A stretch of DNA of 34,918 nt, taken from Desulfosporosinus sp. Its GTDB lineage: Bacteria; Bacillota; Desulfitobacteriia; Desulfitobacteriales; Desulfitobacteriaceae. Both the position numbers and the translations under genes were made by a program. The notes beneath the pieces were generated by a model. The model did not search any database. It saw nothing but the letters and a program-made list of their open reading frames with translations, and was not told where the DNA came from. Below are positions 25,280-33,816 of the stretch, piece by piece. The stretch spans positions 1 to 34,918 of the forward strand of contig JARLHV010000011.1 in NCBI GenBank assembly GCA_031292055.1, read 5' to 3'. Positions within the stretch are counted from its first letter, which is position 1. Every line of letters begins with the position of its first letter.

Positions 25280-27102
25280 CTATACTCCCAAATCGTGTCA
25301 TAACTTCTGAAGATCATGAAAGCTTAATGGAAACGCTGATTCGACTCCATCTTCCTGTTCAGAATATCTGTAATGGCAAAGGCACGTGTGGTAAATGCAA
25401 AGTAAGGATGACAAGCTATGTCTCTCCGCCAAGCGATAGCGATATAAAGCATCTTACTAACCTAGAATTACAGGCGGGATTTAGACTTGCTTGTACTGTG
25501 CACCCAAAAGAAGGAATGGTCATTGAACTAAATTTTGTGGAGAGCCAAGATCGTAAAGTGAGTGCTCTTCAGGGAATGAAAACGACTACATTAGATTCAG
25601 GGGTTGAAAAGGTGTATATACAGTCCAGCGAACCAACACTAGCGGATGAACGGGGAGATTGGGATCGTGTAGTGGATGCACTAAGTACTATCACGGGTAG
25701 GAGTTACGACAAGACAAGTCTATATATCTTAGACAAGGTCCCAGATATTTTACGGTCAGATAAATTCGCACTAACTGCTACGATCTATGGAGATAAAATT
25801 TTGGAAATTGAGTCTGGGGATACCACAAAAAGGCTTTATGGTGTTGCAGTCGATGTTGGGACAACCAGTGTTGCGGTGGCCTTAATAGATTTGAATCAGG
25901 GGAATATCCTAAAAGTTGTCTCTACTGAAAATGAGCAGACAGCCTATGGTGCCGATGTAATTTCCCGTATTTCGTTTGCTATGGAAAGTCAAGAGAGCGC
26001 CATGGCCTTAAGTGTAGCAATCAGGAGGACAATTAATCGTTTACTAGAAGAACTCGAAGTTCAAACTAAGGTGGGTAAGAATGAGATCTTCAAAATGACG
26101 ATTGTTGGGAATACCACAATGCATCATCTCTTCCTTGGTTTGAATGCATCCCATCTGGCGGTTTCACCGTTCGTCTCTGTGTGTAACAGACCGTTAGAAT
26201 TCTCGGCGATGGAATTGGAACTGGAAATCAATCCCCAAGCGAGAATCTTATTATTACCGAATATTGGAAGCTTTGTAGGGGCCGACACTATAGGGGCCAT
26301 TGTGGGGGCACCAGCAGTTTTGGAACAAGGTAATCATTTGCTCATTGACTTAGGGACCAACTGCGAACTGTTTTTAAAGACAGAACACACGATGCTGGCT
26401 TGTTCAACAGCGGCGGGCCCTGCCTTTGAGGGTGCAGGTATCGCTCATGGCATGAGGGCAAAACAGGGTGCCATTGAAAGTATAACGATCACGGAAGAGG
26501 GTGTAGACTGTCAAGTTATTGGGGAGCTTGAACCTATCGGGATTTGCGGATCTGGTCTTATCGAGGCGATAGATGAGATGCGACAGTTGGGAGTCATTAA
26601 CAAACAAGGGAAGATTGCGGATCCCGAAAAGGCGCTAACCCTTTCACATGAACTTCGAAAACGGATTAGGCCCCTTGAAAAAGGGCGTGAATTTGTCTTA
26701 GCTTTTGGATCAGATCAAGGGCAGGATATAACCTTAAGTCAAAAAGATATAGGGGAGTTACAGTTGGCCAAAGGGGCTGTCTGTGCAGGCATTAAAACGC
26801 TTGTAGAAATGGCTGGAATAACTGTATCAGAGCTTGATACGGTGACTTTATCCGGTACATTTGCTACATATCTCAAGGCACATAACATTTTGAATATTGG
26901 TCTCATTCCGGATATCTCCGAAGACAGAATAAAGACAGTGGGAAATGCCGCACACGTTGGTGCAATTCTAGCTTTGTTAGACCGTCAAGAGTTGGCTATG
27001 GCGGGAGAATTATATAAAAAGATTAGCCATGTTGAACTTGGAGGCAGTACCACATTCTCTAACTATTTCATGGACAGTATGTATATCGAACGGTTGAGCT
27101 GA
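25270..27102 (+). CDS. RACo-type reductive activator of corrinoid proteins (2Fe-2S, ASKHA)
   Basis: The protein has 610 residues, starting at ATG 25270 after AGGAGG. The N-terminal 2Fe-2S ferredoxin domain has Cys34, Cys40, Cys43 (CNGKGTCGKC) and Cys75 (FRLACTV). A middle domain follows, then an ASKHA ATPase-like fold (VAVDVGTTSVAVALIDL, IVGNTTMHHLFLG, LLIDLGTNCEL, STAAGPAFEGAGI, TLSGTFATYLK), the DUF4445 family. Such proteins use ATP to drive one-electron reduction of inactive Co(II) corrinoid to Co(I). It probably rescues both corrinoid proteins in this window. It differs from archaeal RamA, whose clusters are C-terminal 4Fe-4S. Confidence 0.92.
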   Translation: MQITILPNRVITSEDHESLMETLIRLHLPVQNICNGKGTCGKCKVRMTSYVSPPSDSDIKHLTNLELQAGFRLACTVHPKEGMVIELNFVESQDRKVSALQGMKTTTLDSGVEKVYIQSSEPTLADERGDWDRVVDALSTITGRSYDKTSLYILDKVPDILRSDKFALTATIYGDKILEIESGDTTKRLYGVAVDVGTTSVAVALIDLNQGNILKVVSTENEQTAYGADVISRISFAMESQESAMALSVAIRRTINRLLEELEVQTKVGKNEIFKMTIVGNTTMHHLFLGLNASHLAVSPFVSVCNRPLEFSAMELELEINPQARILLLPNIGSFVGADTIGAIVGAPAVLEQGNHLLIDLGTNCELFLKTEHTMLACSTAAGPAFEGAGIAHGMRAKQGAIESITITEEGVDCQVIGELEPIGICGSGLIEAIDEMRQLGVINKQGKIADPEKALTLSHELRKRIRPLEKGREFVLAFGSDQGQDITLSQKDIGELQLAKGAVCAGIKTLVEMAGITVSELDTVTLSGTFATYLKAHNILNIGLIPDISEDRIKTVGNAAHVGAILALLDRQELAMAGELYKKISHVELGGSTTFSNYFMDSMYIERLS

Positions 27103-27160
27103 TTGAATGTCAGTGCTAGTTACTCTAAGACCCAAATAAAAGCATCGGAGGAAGATTATC

Positions 27161-27478
27161 ATAGCAACAGGGATTATACATGCTGGGGTCTGCGGTTTCA
27201 CTGTTAATGTTAAAGTAGTTAGTGATGATGAGCAGAAAATAAAGTTAGAGATAACAAGTGATTGTCCTAATTACCAAAAGATTGCGAAGGAATTAATAGA
27301 ACTTGATGCCTACAAAAAGATTTTCAATAAACTTAATATGGGTAGAGTTTATGAAGTGTTTGCCAAATATAGCTCGCATCCCAGTTGCCTTGGCGTTTCA
27401 GGAATTCTGAAAACGGTGGAGGTTGCCGCAGGTTTGGCATTGCAACAGACCGCTACTATGAATATATCGAAGGAATAA
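27161..27478 (+). CDS. DUF6951-like small protein, apparently with a non-AUG start
   Basis: The 105-residue frame has no stop. It reads HAGVCGFTVNVKVVSDDEQ, DCPNYQKIAKELIELDAYK and HPSCLGVSGILKTVEVAAGLAL. This pattern (AGVCGF, SDCP, C-x-V-xSGI-K-VEVA-GLAL) matches a small protein found beside corrinoid methyltransferases that I believe is DUF6951. The three Cys could bind a metal or cluster; the function is unknown. No ATG, GTG or TTG stands at the right place. GGAGGA (27147-27152) is 8 bases before ATA 27161; ATT 27155 and ATC 27158 are alternatives. Either a rare start is used or a point mutation removed the ATG recently. Confidence 0.65.
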   Translation: MATGIIHAGVCGFTVNVKVVSDDEQKIKLEITSDCPNYQKIAKELIELDAYKKIFNKLNMGRVYEVFAKYSSHPSCLGVSGILKTVEVAAGLALQQTATMNISKE

Positions 27479-27479
27479 A

Positions 27480-27641
27480 GTGGCAATTGTAATGGAAATG
27501 GTTTTAAGCAATCTAGTGAAGGATGTCAGTGCATTAAATTCAACGCAAGCTCTAATTGTTGAAGTGAATGCAAGTTTAATGAGGATTTCAGAAAGCTATG
27601 TGAACAAAATTCATGTAGATATGTTCTGTAGGTTAATGTAG
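27480..27641 (+). other. Small open frame, doubtful gene
   Basis: A GTG 1 base after the previous stop opens 53 codons (VAIVMEMVLSNLVKDVSAL...) ending in TAG. No domain is recognised, and the sequence before the next gene looks eroded. It could be a short fragment or non-coding. Confidence 0.25.
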
Positions 27642-27841
27642 AGTGCAGGAACCGGCTTGAGCATCCATTGGTAGATCATCCGTGAAAAGGTTCTTTTACT
27701 ATTGTCCACTTGACAGAGATATGATCAAAGTTGTCCCAAAACCAATCACGGACGAGGTAACGGCGGGAGTCAAAGCGATTCCTAAAAAAGCTAGGGCAAA
27801 CATTATGGAAGTCATAGATTTTTCTAATTTGGGAGGTTTAT
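27642..27841. other. Eroded coding tail before the MetH-like gene
   Basis: One frame (27720-27851) gives 43 residues, MIKVVPKPITDEVTAGVKAI, then KKARANIMEVIDFSNLGGLY, ending inside the next gene. It has no good ribosome site and is likely the tail of a lost gene, though a real mini-protein cannot be excluded. Nothing else is seen in this stretch. Confidence 0.3.
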
Positions 27842-28555
27842 ATGCAGCGAATTGAGTGGAACAACATAAACTTAGATACTTCAGAGATTTATCGACGGAT
27901 TGGAATGCCGGATGCGGACTCAAAACGAAGTCAGAACTTTAAGCCAGTGATTGAACAGATGCGACTCAAAGCGTTAGAATTAATTGACGTTCGCTGCATC
28001 TATGAGTATGTACCGGTGAAGGTCACGGGTACAGGAAAAATTCTGCTGGCCAATCAGTTTCCTGTCCAGGTTGCCACTTCGTTCTTTGAGGGGGCGCACG
28101 AAGTATTAATAGCTATCCAAACCATTGGCACCGGTCTTGAAGAAGAATCAGTTCGTTTGTTTGATGTAGGAGAGATGCTGGAGGGGATGGTCTTAGATGG
28201 CTGTGGAACAGTCGCACTTGATGAAGCCCTAGAAATGTTAAGGGGGATGGTAGTCAAGCAAGTCATAGCACGGGGTCTACAGACAGGTCATAACCTATGT
28301 CCAGGGGGATATCAAATTCCCCTAGAAACTCAGAAAGCCTTATTCACTCTGCTGGATGCAGGGGAAATTGGTGTGACTCTAGGGAACGCGATGCTAATGA
28401 CTCCGATAAAATCTCATACCTTGGTTATCCCAGTCGGAGAAAAATTGAGTAAGCCGAACATGTCCTGTGATATCACGTGTGAAATGTGCGTCGAGCAGCA
28501 AAACTGTGCCTATAGCCGCTTGAAATTCGGGCAAGTTAAGTCAGCAACAACTTAG
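27842..28555 (+). CDS. MetH activation-domain-like protein
   Basis: The protein has 237 residues, starting at ATG 27842 after TTGGGAGG. It resembles the vitamin B12-dependent methionine synthase activation-domain family: an alpha/beta region with VATSFFEGAHEVLIAIQTIG, LDGCGTVALDEALE, then CPGGYQIPLETQKALFTLLD and MLMTPIKSHTLVIPVG. In MetH this domain binds SAM for reductive methylation of the cobalt. A Cys-rich tail (CDITCEMCVEQQNCAYS, C-x3-C-x2-C-x5-C) suggests an Fe-S cluster that could feed electrons. Stand-alone forms occur beside corrinoid methyltransferases. A role in keeping a corrinoid active is inferred. The gene ends in TAG (28553-28555). Confidence 0.75.
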   Translation: MQRIEWNNINLDTSEIYRRIGMPDADSKRSQNFKPVIEQMRLKALELIDVRCIYEYVPVKVTGTGKILLANQFPVQVATSFFEGAHEVLIAIQTIGTGLEEESVRLFDVGEMLEGMVLDGCGTVALDEALEMLRGMVVKQVIARGLQTGHNLCPGGYQIPLETQKALFTLLDAGEIGVTLGNAMLMTPIKSHTLVIPVGEKLSKPNMSCDITCEMCVEQQNCAYSRLKFGQVKSATT

Positions 28556-28912
28556 ACAATTGACTTGGTGCTGACCACAGATCAAATGTATCGGATTTTT
28601 CCTAACCTTCGGACCGTTTGAATAAACTCGTGACTGCTAAACTAGCTGTTAAGAAGGACATATTTTGCCTGGAATTCTTGATTTAAAGCCCAATTTTAGC
28701 ATATCAAGACCGTTCACGTTTTTGATAACGTGGCATTCTTGAATACGTTTCGCCCCAAAAGATTAGACTTTGAATTATTTTGGGACAAATATTCTTTCTT
28801 AGGCATAGATATTGCATAGTTACTACTTGAACTACTCTATAGAAATACAAACTCTGACGAACAATTGAACAGACAATAGAACTGTGATCTATCTAAAAAA
28901 GGAGGAAATGAA
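28556..28912. other. Intergenic region, no gene
   Basis: Nothing coding is supported. An imperfect inverted repeat CCCCAAAA...TTTTGGG (about 28752-28788) may form a hairpin. GTGGCATTCTTGA near 28730 resembles a sigma-54 -24 element but the second box is at the wrong distance. AAAAAAGGAGG at the end is the ribosome site of the dead methyltransferase copy. Confidence 0.45.
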
Positions 28913-29150
28913 ATGATCATTGTAGGAGAGTTAATTAATTCTATTGATCAGCTTGTGCTGCAGAATTTATTAATTTTGTAGAAGCCATTATGACTCGATT
29001 TCCAGGGGTTCTTACGATGCGCGGGCTGTCTAATATATCCTATGGTCTGCCAGAGAGGAAATTAATGAATCATGCCCTTGCAATTATCCGTTAGGGCTAT
29101 TAGTAAAGGATTAGATGGCCTAATGGTAGGACCGCGCAAATGGCAGCTAA
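28913..29150 (+). pseudogene. Internally deleted copy of the MtgA-like methyltransferase
   Basis: A good AAAAGGAGG precedes ATG 28913, and the first codons (MIIVGELIN) equal those of the intact gene at 24086. The sequence then jumps to AAEFINFVEAIMTRFPG and GLSNISYGLPERKLMNHA, matching residues ~185-230 of the intact protein. About 170 residues are missing, and frame changes and stops follow (TTAG at about 29093). The near-identity of the retained parts shows recent duplication or shared ancestry within this locus. Confidence 0.85.
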
Positions 29151-29307
29151 CTCTGGTGGTTGGGCGTATTTATAGATCTACGGGTACAGACCTGGAAAGT
29201 CGGCATTTGATGCGGTAGAAATAGCAGTATCGAGTTCTGGCAATTCATATGAGGGTAATGCTTTAATAACAAGTTGGTTACGTCAATATGGGTTAGAAAT
29301 GGAGTGA
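29151..29307 (+). other. Open tail of unknown origin before the hydantoinase-family gene
   Basis: One frame reads AFDAVEIAVSSSGNSYEGNA, then LITSWLRQYGLEME, ending at TGA 29305-29307, just 5 bases before the next ATG. It looks like the C-terminus of a lost gene once translationally coupled to the hydantoinase-family gene. I do not recognise the family. Confidence 0.35.
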
Positions 29308-29312
29308 CGACT

Positions 29313-31271
29313 ATGCCCCTAGTATTGGGGATTGATACTGGTGGAACCTTTACGGATGGCGTGCTTCTAGATATAGACACGAAAGTAGTCAAGAAAAAGG
29401 CAAAGGCCTTTACAACTCGTGAAGATCTATCAATAGGGATCCGGAAATGTATTGAAAATATGGGTGAAATAGACTCGCGCCAAATTCAGCTAGTATCTCT
29501 GTCTACGACATTAGCAACCAATGCAATTGTGGAGGGTCGCGGGTGCAGAGTTGGCCTAATTCTAATAGGTCACGAATCGATTGGTAACCTCCCTGCCCAA
29601 AAGATTTTTGTTGTAAGGGGCGGACATGATATTAAGGGGGAACCAGTTACTAAATTGGATTGTGAAGCTATTCAGAGCGCGGTAACTGAAATGCGCGATC
29701 AGGTCGATACAGTAGCGATTTCCGGTTATCTAAGTATTCGTAATCCGGAGCATGAACAAGATGCATGTAGAATAATACAAGAACTATGGGATATACCCAT
29801 CGTTTGTGCTCATCAACTCACCTCGACTCTTGGCTTTCACGAGCGAACAGTGACGGCTTGTCTGAATGCTAGACTGTTGCCAATTATTGCAGAGCTTCTA
29901 GCTGCGGTAAAAGTAGTTCTTAAAGAGAAGGGCATTCAGGCTCCTTTAATGATCGTTAAAGGCGATGGGTCATTGATGAGTGAGGAGATAACTCGAGGGA
30001 AACCTATAGAGACTATCCTTTCAGGGCCAGCTGCTAGTATTGTTGGGGCAACATTTTTAACTGGCGAAAGTTCAGCCTTGGTTTTAGATATGGGTGGGAC
30101 AACGACTGATATTTCAATACTAGATAGGGGCCGTCCTCGGATAAATCTTGAGGGTGCTATTGTCGGGGGATGGAAAACTCGGGTTGAGGCTGCTGAAATT
30201 AGTACCTTCGGTTTAGGCGGAGATAGCTATATTCAAGTTTCCAAGGACCGGAAATTAATGATCGGACCAAGAAGGGTCTGGCCTTTGTCGGTTATTGCGA
30301 ACAGATATCCAATTCTAATTGAAGAATTGGCTAAAGTTGATCCTGACCGGGAAATTATTGATGCGCAACCAGTTGACTGCTTTATGTTGGTCAAGAAACC
30401 AGAAAACGGATGTAGATGGAATGACGCAGAACGAAAGATAATTAACGCCCTTGAGGACAGTGCTCACAATATTTTTGTACTTGCTCAAAAACTTGGAATT
30501 GATCCTAACTTGTTGTCGCTAAAAGGCTTAGAACAAGCTCAAGTTATTGGACGAATTTCTTTCACTCCCACTGATTCACTGCATGTTCTCGGTATTTTTT
30601 CTGAGTATAATATCAAGGCCGCTCAGGAAGGAGCCCGGATCCAAGCGTCTAGGTTGCGGATGGAAATTGACGAATTTGCAACCAAAGTTTTGATGGAAAT
30701 TCAGGTTACTCTCTGTATGACTATCTTACAAAGCTTTGTGCACAGAGAGGGGCTGGGAATTAATGTTAATACAAATACTGGAGTTCGATTCTTATTAAAC
30801 TCCATACTCAACGGAAACCAGAATCGCGGATTCAAGTCTGAGATTACTCTTGATTATCCGATTGTTGCTTTGGGGGCTCCGGTTTCCGCCTATCTTCCTG
30901 CTGTAGGTAGTACCTTCCATACCCAAGTATTGATACCGACTCATGCTGAAGTGGCTAATGCTGTTGGGGCTGCTTCAGGCCAGGTCGCGGAAACCATACG
31001 TATTCTGATTAAGACCAGTGAAGCGGGGGGGTATGTCGTATATGCTCCATGGAAACGAGAGACCTTCTTATATCTTGATGAGGCAGAAAAACATGCTTTG
31101 GACAGAGCTGAGGAGATTGCCGTCGAGAACGCCTGCCGTGCGGGAGTTGTTAATCCGGAAGTTTTAGTTAATAAAGAAGAAATTGTCAGTCATACACCTG
31201 CTGGAGATGTGTTTATCGAGATGCGCATTGGGGTCACCGCTTTTGGTCGTCCTAGCTGGGGGGAGTACTGA
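29313..31271 (+). CDS. Hydantoinase/oxoprolinase-family protein (ASKHA fold)
   Basis: The protein has 652 residues, from ATG 29313. The N-terminus LVLGIDTGGTFTDGVLLD and the later ALVLDMGGTTTDISIL are the two phosphate-binding loops of the HyuA/acetone-carboxylase-beta family. STTLATNAIVEG and GDGSLMSEEI, followed by TILSGPAASIVGA, are also typical. Known relatives are ATP-dependent hydrolases or carboxylase subunits; others sit in methylamine and corrinoid loci without assigned function. Here it lies between a dead MtgA copy and a broken DUF1638 gene. The stop TGA overlaps the next ATG, so they were co-translated. Its reaction is not inferred from sequence alone. Confidence 0.8.
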   Translation: MPLVLGIDTGGTFTDGVLLDIDTKVVKKKAKAFTTREDLSIGIRKCIENMGEIDSRQIQLVSLSTTLATNAIVEGRGCRVGLILIGHESIGNLPAQKIFVVRGGHDIKGEPVTKLDCEAIQSAVTEMRDQVDTVAISGYLSIRNPEHEQDACRIIQELWDIPIVCAHQLTSTLGFHERTVTACLNARLLPIIAELLAAVKVVLKEKGIQAPLMIVKGDGSLMSEEITRGKPIETILSGPAASIVGATFLTGESSALVLDMGGTTTDISILDRGRPRINLEGAIVGGWKTRVEAAEISTFGLGGDSYIQVSKDRKLMIGPRRVWPLSVIANRYPILIEELAKVDPDREIIDAQPVDCFMLVKKPENGCRWNDAERKIINALEDSAHNIFVLAQKLGIDPNLLSLKGLEQAQVIGRISFTPTDSLHVLGIFSEYNIKAAQEGARIQASRLRMEIDEFATKVLMEIQVTLCMTILQSFVHREGLGINVNTNTGVRFLLNSILNGNQNRGFKSEITLDYPIVALGAPVSAYLPAVGSTFHTQVLIPTHAEVANAVGAASGQVAETIRILIKTSEAGGYVVYAPWKRETFLYLDEAEKHALDRAEEIAVENACRAGVVNPEVLVNKEEIVSHTPAGDVFIEMRIGVTAFGRPSWGEY

Positions 31272-31862
31272 TGAAGGCCAAAGTATTTGCCTGTTCTACA
31301 TTGGTTGATGAAATCCAGAAGATACTTCCACCAGAGATTGATTTGGAATTGTTACTGTATGCACTGTATCGAGAAGCACAGAAACTACAATTCTAACTTC
31401 AACAACGAGTCGATGCTGATACTGAACACGATACCTTGCTTTTTGGCTACGGTCTATGCTCTTACGGCGTCGTTAATCTCTATTCAGAGCGTCATACTAT
31501 AGTCATCCCGAGAGTGCATGATTGTATAAGTGTTTTAATGGGTGCACGTAATATTTATGATGTGGAGTTCGCAAAATATCCTGGTATAATCTATTTGAGT
31601 AAGGGTTGGATTGACCAGGGTGCAGAACCTTTAGCGGAGTTTAAGCGTTACACCGAAACTTAATGAATACAAATCGACCTGGAAAACCCATATCGTCCTG
31701 GCAGGACTTGACGAAGAAAAGGCTAAAACACTGAAAGAATTTGAACAACCTTTCGTGTTGGTTTCCAGTGTACCCGTTGAAGAAGCTTCAGATAAGGAGA
31801 TTGTTGCCTATTACAAAGATCAGATGGTTGTTGAGATAGATGAGTCATTTGACGTTGGCTAA
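31271..31862 (+). pseudogene. DUF1638-family gene, frameshifted
   Basis: From ATG 31271 the first frame gives KVFACSTLVDEIQKILPPEI and stops at TAA (~31398). The next frame continues with LLFGYGLCSYGVVNL and IPRVHDCISVLMGA, the signature Cys-rich centre of DUF1638, and YLSKGWIDQGAEPL, then stops at ~31663. A third frame runs HIVLAGLDEEKAKTL to TAA 31862, whose origin I do not recognise. Two frameshifts make it inactive unless they are sequencing errors. Its partner remnant at 25026 is also dead. Confidence 0.75.
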
Positions 31863-31894
31863 TGCGGGTCTCAACGCGAGAAGTGAATAATTTC

Positions 31895-32893
31895 TTACTT
31901 GCTTTGGTTGGCTTGGGCTGCCTTGACAGCCAAAGCAACGCACGCTCCGACAATGGGATTATTTCCCATGCCAATAAAGCCCATCATATCAACATGTGCA
32001 GGAACGGAGCTTGACCCCGCAAACTGAGCATCAGAATGCATTCGACCGAGTGTGTCGGTAAACCCATAAGACGCTGGACCAGCGGCTACATTATCCGGAT
32101 GAAGTGTCCGTCCCGTTCCACCACCGGAGGCCACTGAGAAAAAGGGATGCTCATTTTCGATGGCCCATTTTTTGTAGGTTCCCACAACGGGATGTTGGAA
32201 ACGCGTCGGATTCGTCGAATTTCCCGTAATAGAAATATTAACGCCACGAGCTTTCATGATGGCAACCCCTTCATCCACCGAGTTAGCCCCGAAGACTCTC
32301 ACTGCCTGACGTTTATCTGTGGCATATTTTTTTTCGTTTAAAACGATTAACTCATTTTTGGCGAAATCATAGTCAGTTTGGACATACGTAAACCCTATCA
32401 TGCGAGCAATAATCTTAGCTGCGTCTTTACCCAGACCAATGAGGACAACTTCCAGCGGCTTTTTGCGGGCTAAATCGGCATATTTAGACACCCCCAAAGC
32501 CCCTTCAGCTGCTGCAAATGATTCATGTCCAGCCACAAAAGCAAAGACGTTCGTGCGATCATCGAGCAACATATTAGCTAGGCGTCCATGCCCTAACCCC
32601 ACTTCTCGTTGATAAGCAATCGAGCCGGGAATGGTAAAGGATTGTAGGCCTTCTCCAATGGATATGGCCGTTTTTGTCGCCTCAGTATCTCCTGACTTAA
32701 GAGCCAGAGCGGTTCCTATAGTAAAGGCCCAGATCGCATTGTCATAGACGATCGGTTGTATTTCACGGGTTATTTTTTCGACATCGATTCCCTTCGCCAA
32801 GGTATAGTCTTTTACTTCGTTAAAATCACTCATTTTAAGATGCTTGAGCGCGTCGTTAATCCCTAGTTGACGGTGTTCATATCCAGTAAACAT
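31895..32893 (-). CDS. GGGtGRT family protein
   Basis: The protein has 332 residues, starting at ATG 32893 after AGGGGGG. The family is named for the motif SVASGGGTGRTLHPDN seen near the C-terminus; GSIAYQREVGLGHGRLANML and SITGNSTNPTRFQHP are other conserved stretches. Its biochemical function is unknown to me. In many anaerobes it is encoded next to a NifU-like protein, as here (14-base gap), which suggests a shared cytoplasmic role, possibly in cluster or sulfur chemistry. Confidence 0.85.
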   Translation of the reverse strand: MFTGYEHRQLGINDALKHLKMSDFNEVKDYTLAKGIDVEKITREIQPIVYDNAIWAFTIGTALALKSGDTEATKTAISIGEGLQSFTIPGSIAYQREVGLGHGRLANMLLDDRTNVFAFVAGHESFAAAEGALGVSKYADLARKKPLEVVLIGLGKDAAKIIARMIGFTYVQTDYDFAKNELIVLNEKKYATDKRQAVRVFGANSVDEGVAIMKARGVNISITGNSTNPTRFQHPVVGTYKKWAIENEHPFFSVASGGGTGRTLHPDNVAAGPASYGFTDTLGRMHSDAQFAGSSSVPAHVDMMGFIGMGNNPIVGACVALAVKAAQANQSK

Positions 32894-32907
32894 CAATAAT
32901 CCCCCCC

Positions 32908-33576
32908 TTAAGATTTTCTTGGATCGATCACTTTTACGGCTTCGCCAAACCGACCATACGTGCCAGTCGCCTTTTCATAGGCGCTTTCGGGAGGTAGACC
33001 ATCGCGAATGAAGGCCATCATTTTTCCTAAATTCACATATTTATACCCGATGATCTCTTTCTCGTCATCGAGTCCAAGTTCTAAAACATACCCTTCGGTC
33101 ACTTCTAAATATCTAGGCCCAAATTGGCGAGAACTATAAATCGTACCGATCTGGGAGCGCATAAACTTGCCGAGTTCCTCTCCCCCTTCACCTACGGGAA
33201 TTCCTCCTAGAGAAAAGGCAGTTTGGCTTCTTCCATAAGCTAACTGAAGAAAGAGTTCACGCATGGCCACATTGATGGCATCACATACTAAGTCGGTATT
33301 CAGAGCCTCAAGTAAGGTTTTCCCAGGTAGAATCTCTCCCGCCATAGCGGCACTTTGCGTCATTCCCGAACAACCAATAGTCTCCACTAACGCTTCTTCA
33401 ATAATCCCGTTTTTCACATTTAAAGTCAGTTTGCAAGCACCTTGTTGGGGAGCGCAGCCTCCGACCCCATGAGTTAAGCCGTTTAAATCACGGACTTCCA
33501 AGGCTTTCGTCCAATGCCCTTCTTGGGGAATCGGCGCAGGCCCGTGCATGGCGCAACTTGAAATTACTTCTTTCAT
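32908..33576 (-). CDS. NifU-like iron-sulfur scaffold-type protein
   Basis: The protein has 222 residues. ATG 33576 is chosen because GGAG lies about 9 bases upstream; the TTG at 33597 is not needed. It contains GVGGCAPQQGACKL and ETIGCSGMTQSAAMAGEILP followed by GKTLLEAL, the latter like the second Cys loop of NifU/IscU (GCGAxxAsxSxxxExxxGKTL). It may hold or transfer Fe-S units together with the GGGtGRT protein. It is the upstream gene of that pair. Confidence 0.75.
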   Translation of the reverse strand: MKEVISSCAMHGPAPIPQEGHWTKALEVRDLNGLTHGVGGCAPQQGACKLTLNVKNGIIEEALVETIGCSGMTQSAAMAGEILPGKTLLEALNTDLVCDAINVAMRELFLQLAYGRSQTAFSLGGIPVGEGGEELGKFMRSQIGTIYSSRQFGPRYLEVTEGYVLELGLDDEKEIIGYKYVNLGKMMAFIRDGLPPESAYEKATGTYGRFGEAVKVIDPRKS

Positions 33577-33593
33577 ATTTCTTACTCCTTCTC

Positions 33594-33767
33594 TCAAATT
33601 AAGTAGAACCCATACGACAAACTATTGCCCCTCGGCATTAAAAACTCTTGATATTGGGCAGTTCTATCTTCTTTAAACCGCGAAATGATATTTTCTTCTT
33701 CCTTCTGATCAAGACCCATCGTTTCAAGCAGAAGAGTTTCACCTCCTATAGTTACAATATCGACCAT
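33594..33767 (-). CDS. Small hypothetical protein
   Basis: This is a 57-residue frame from ATG 33767 (MVDIVTIGGETLLLETMGLD... ending SLSYGFYLI). AAAGGAGG lies only 2 bases before the ATG, an unusually short spacing, so the start is uncertain. It ends just before the NifU-like gene. No family is recognised. The dense gene order (FluC, this frame, NifU-like, GGGtGRT) suggests one minus-strand transcript. Confidence 0.4.
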   Translation of the reverse strand: MVDIVTIGGETLLLETMGLDQKEEENIISRFKEDRTAQYQEFLMPRGNSLSYGFYLI

Positions 33768-33816
33768 AACCTCCTTTCTGAGTAACCAGTGCTTAAGATA
33801 CCATGCGCCCAAGCTA

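Noticed and set aside
28725..28742. TGGCATTCTTGA as a third sigma-54 promoter
   Set aside because: The second box is not 12 bases from the GG pair and lacks GC, so spacing and sequence both fail.
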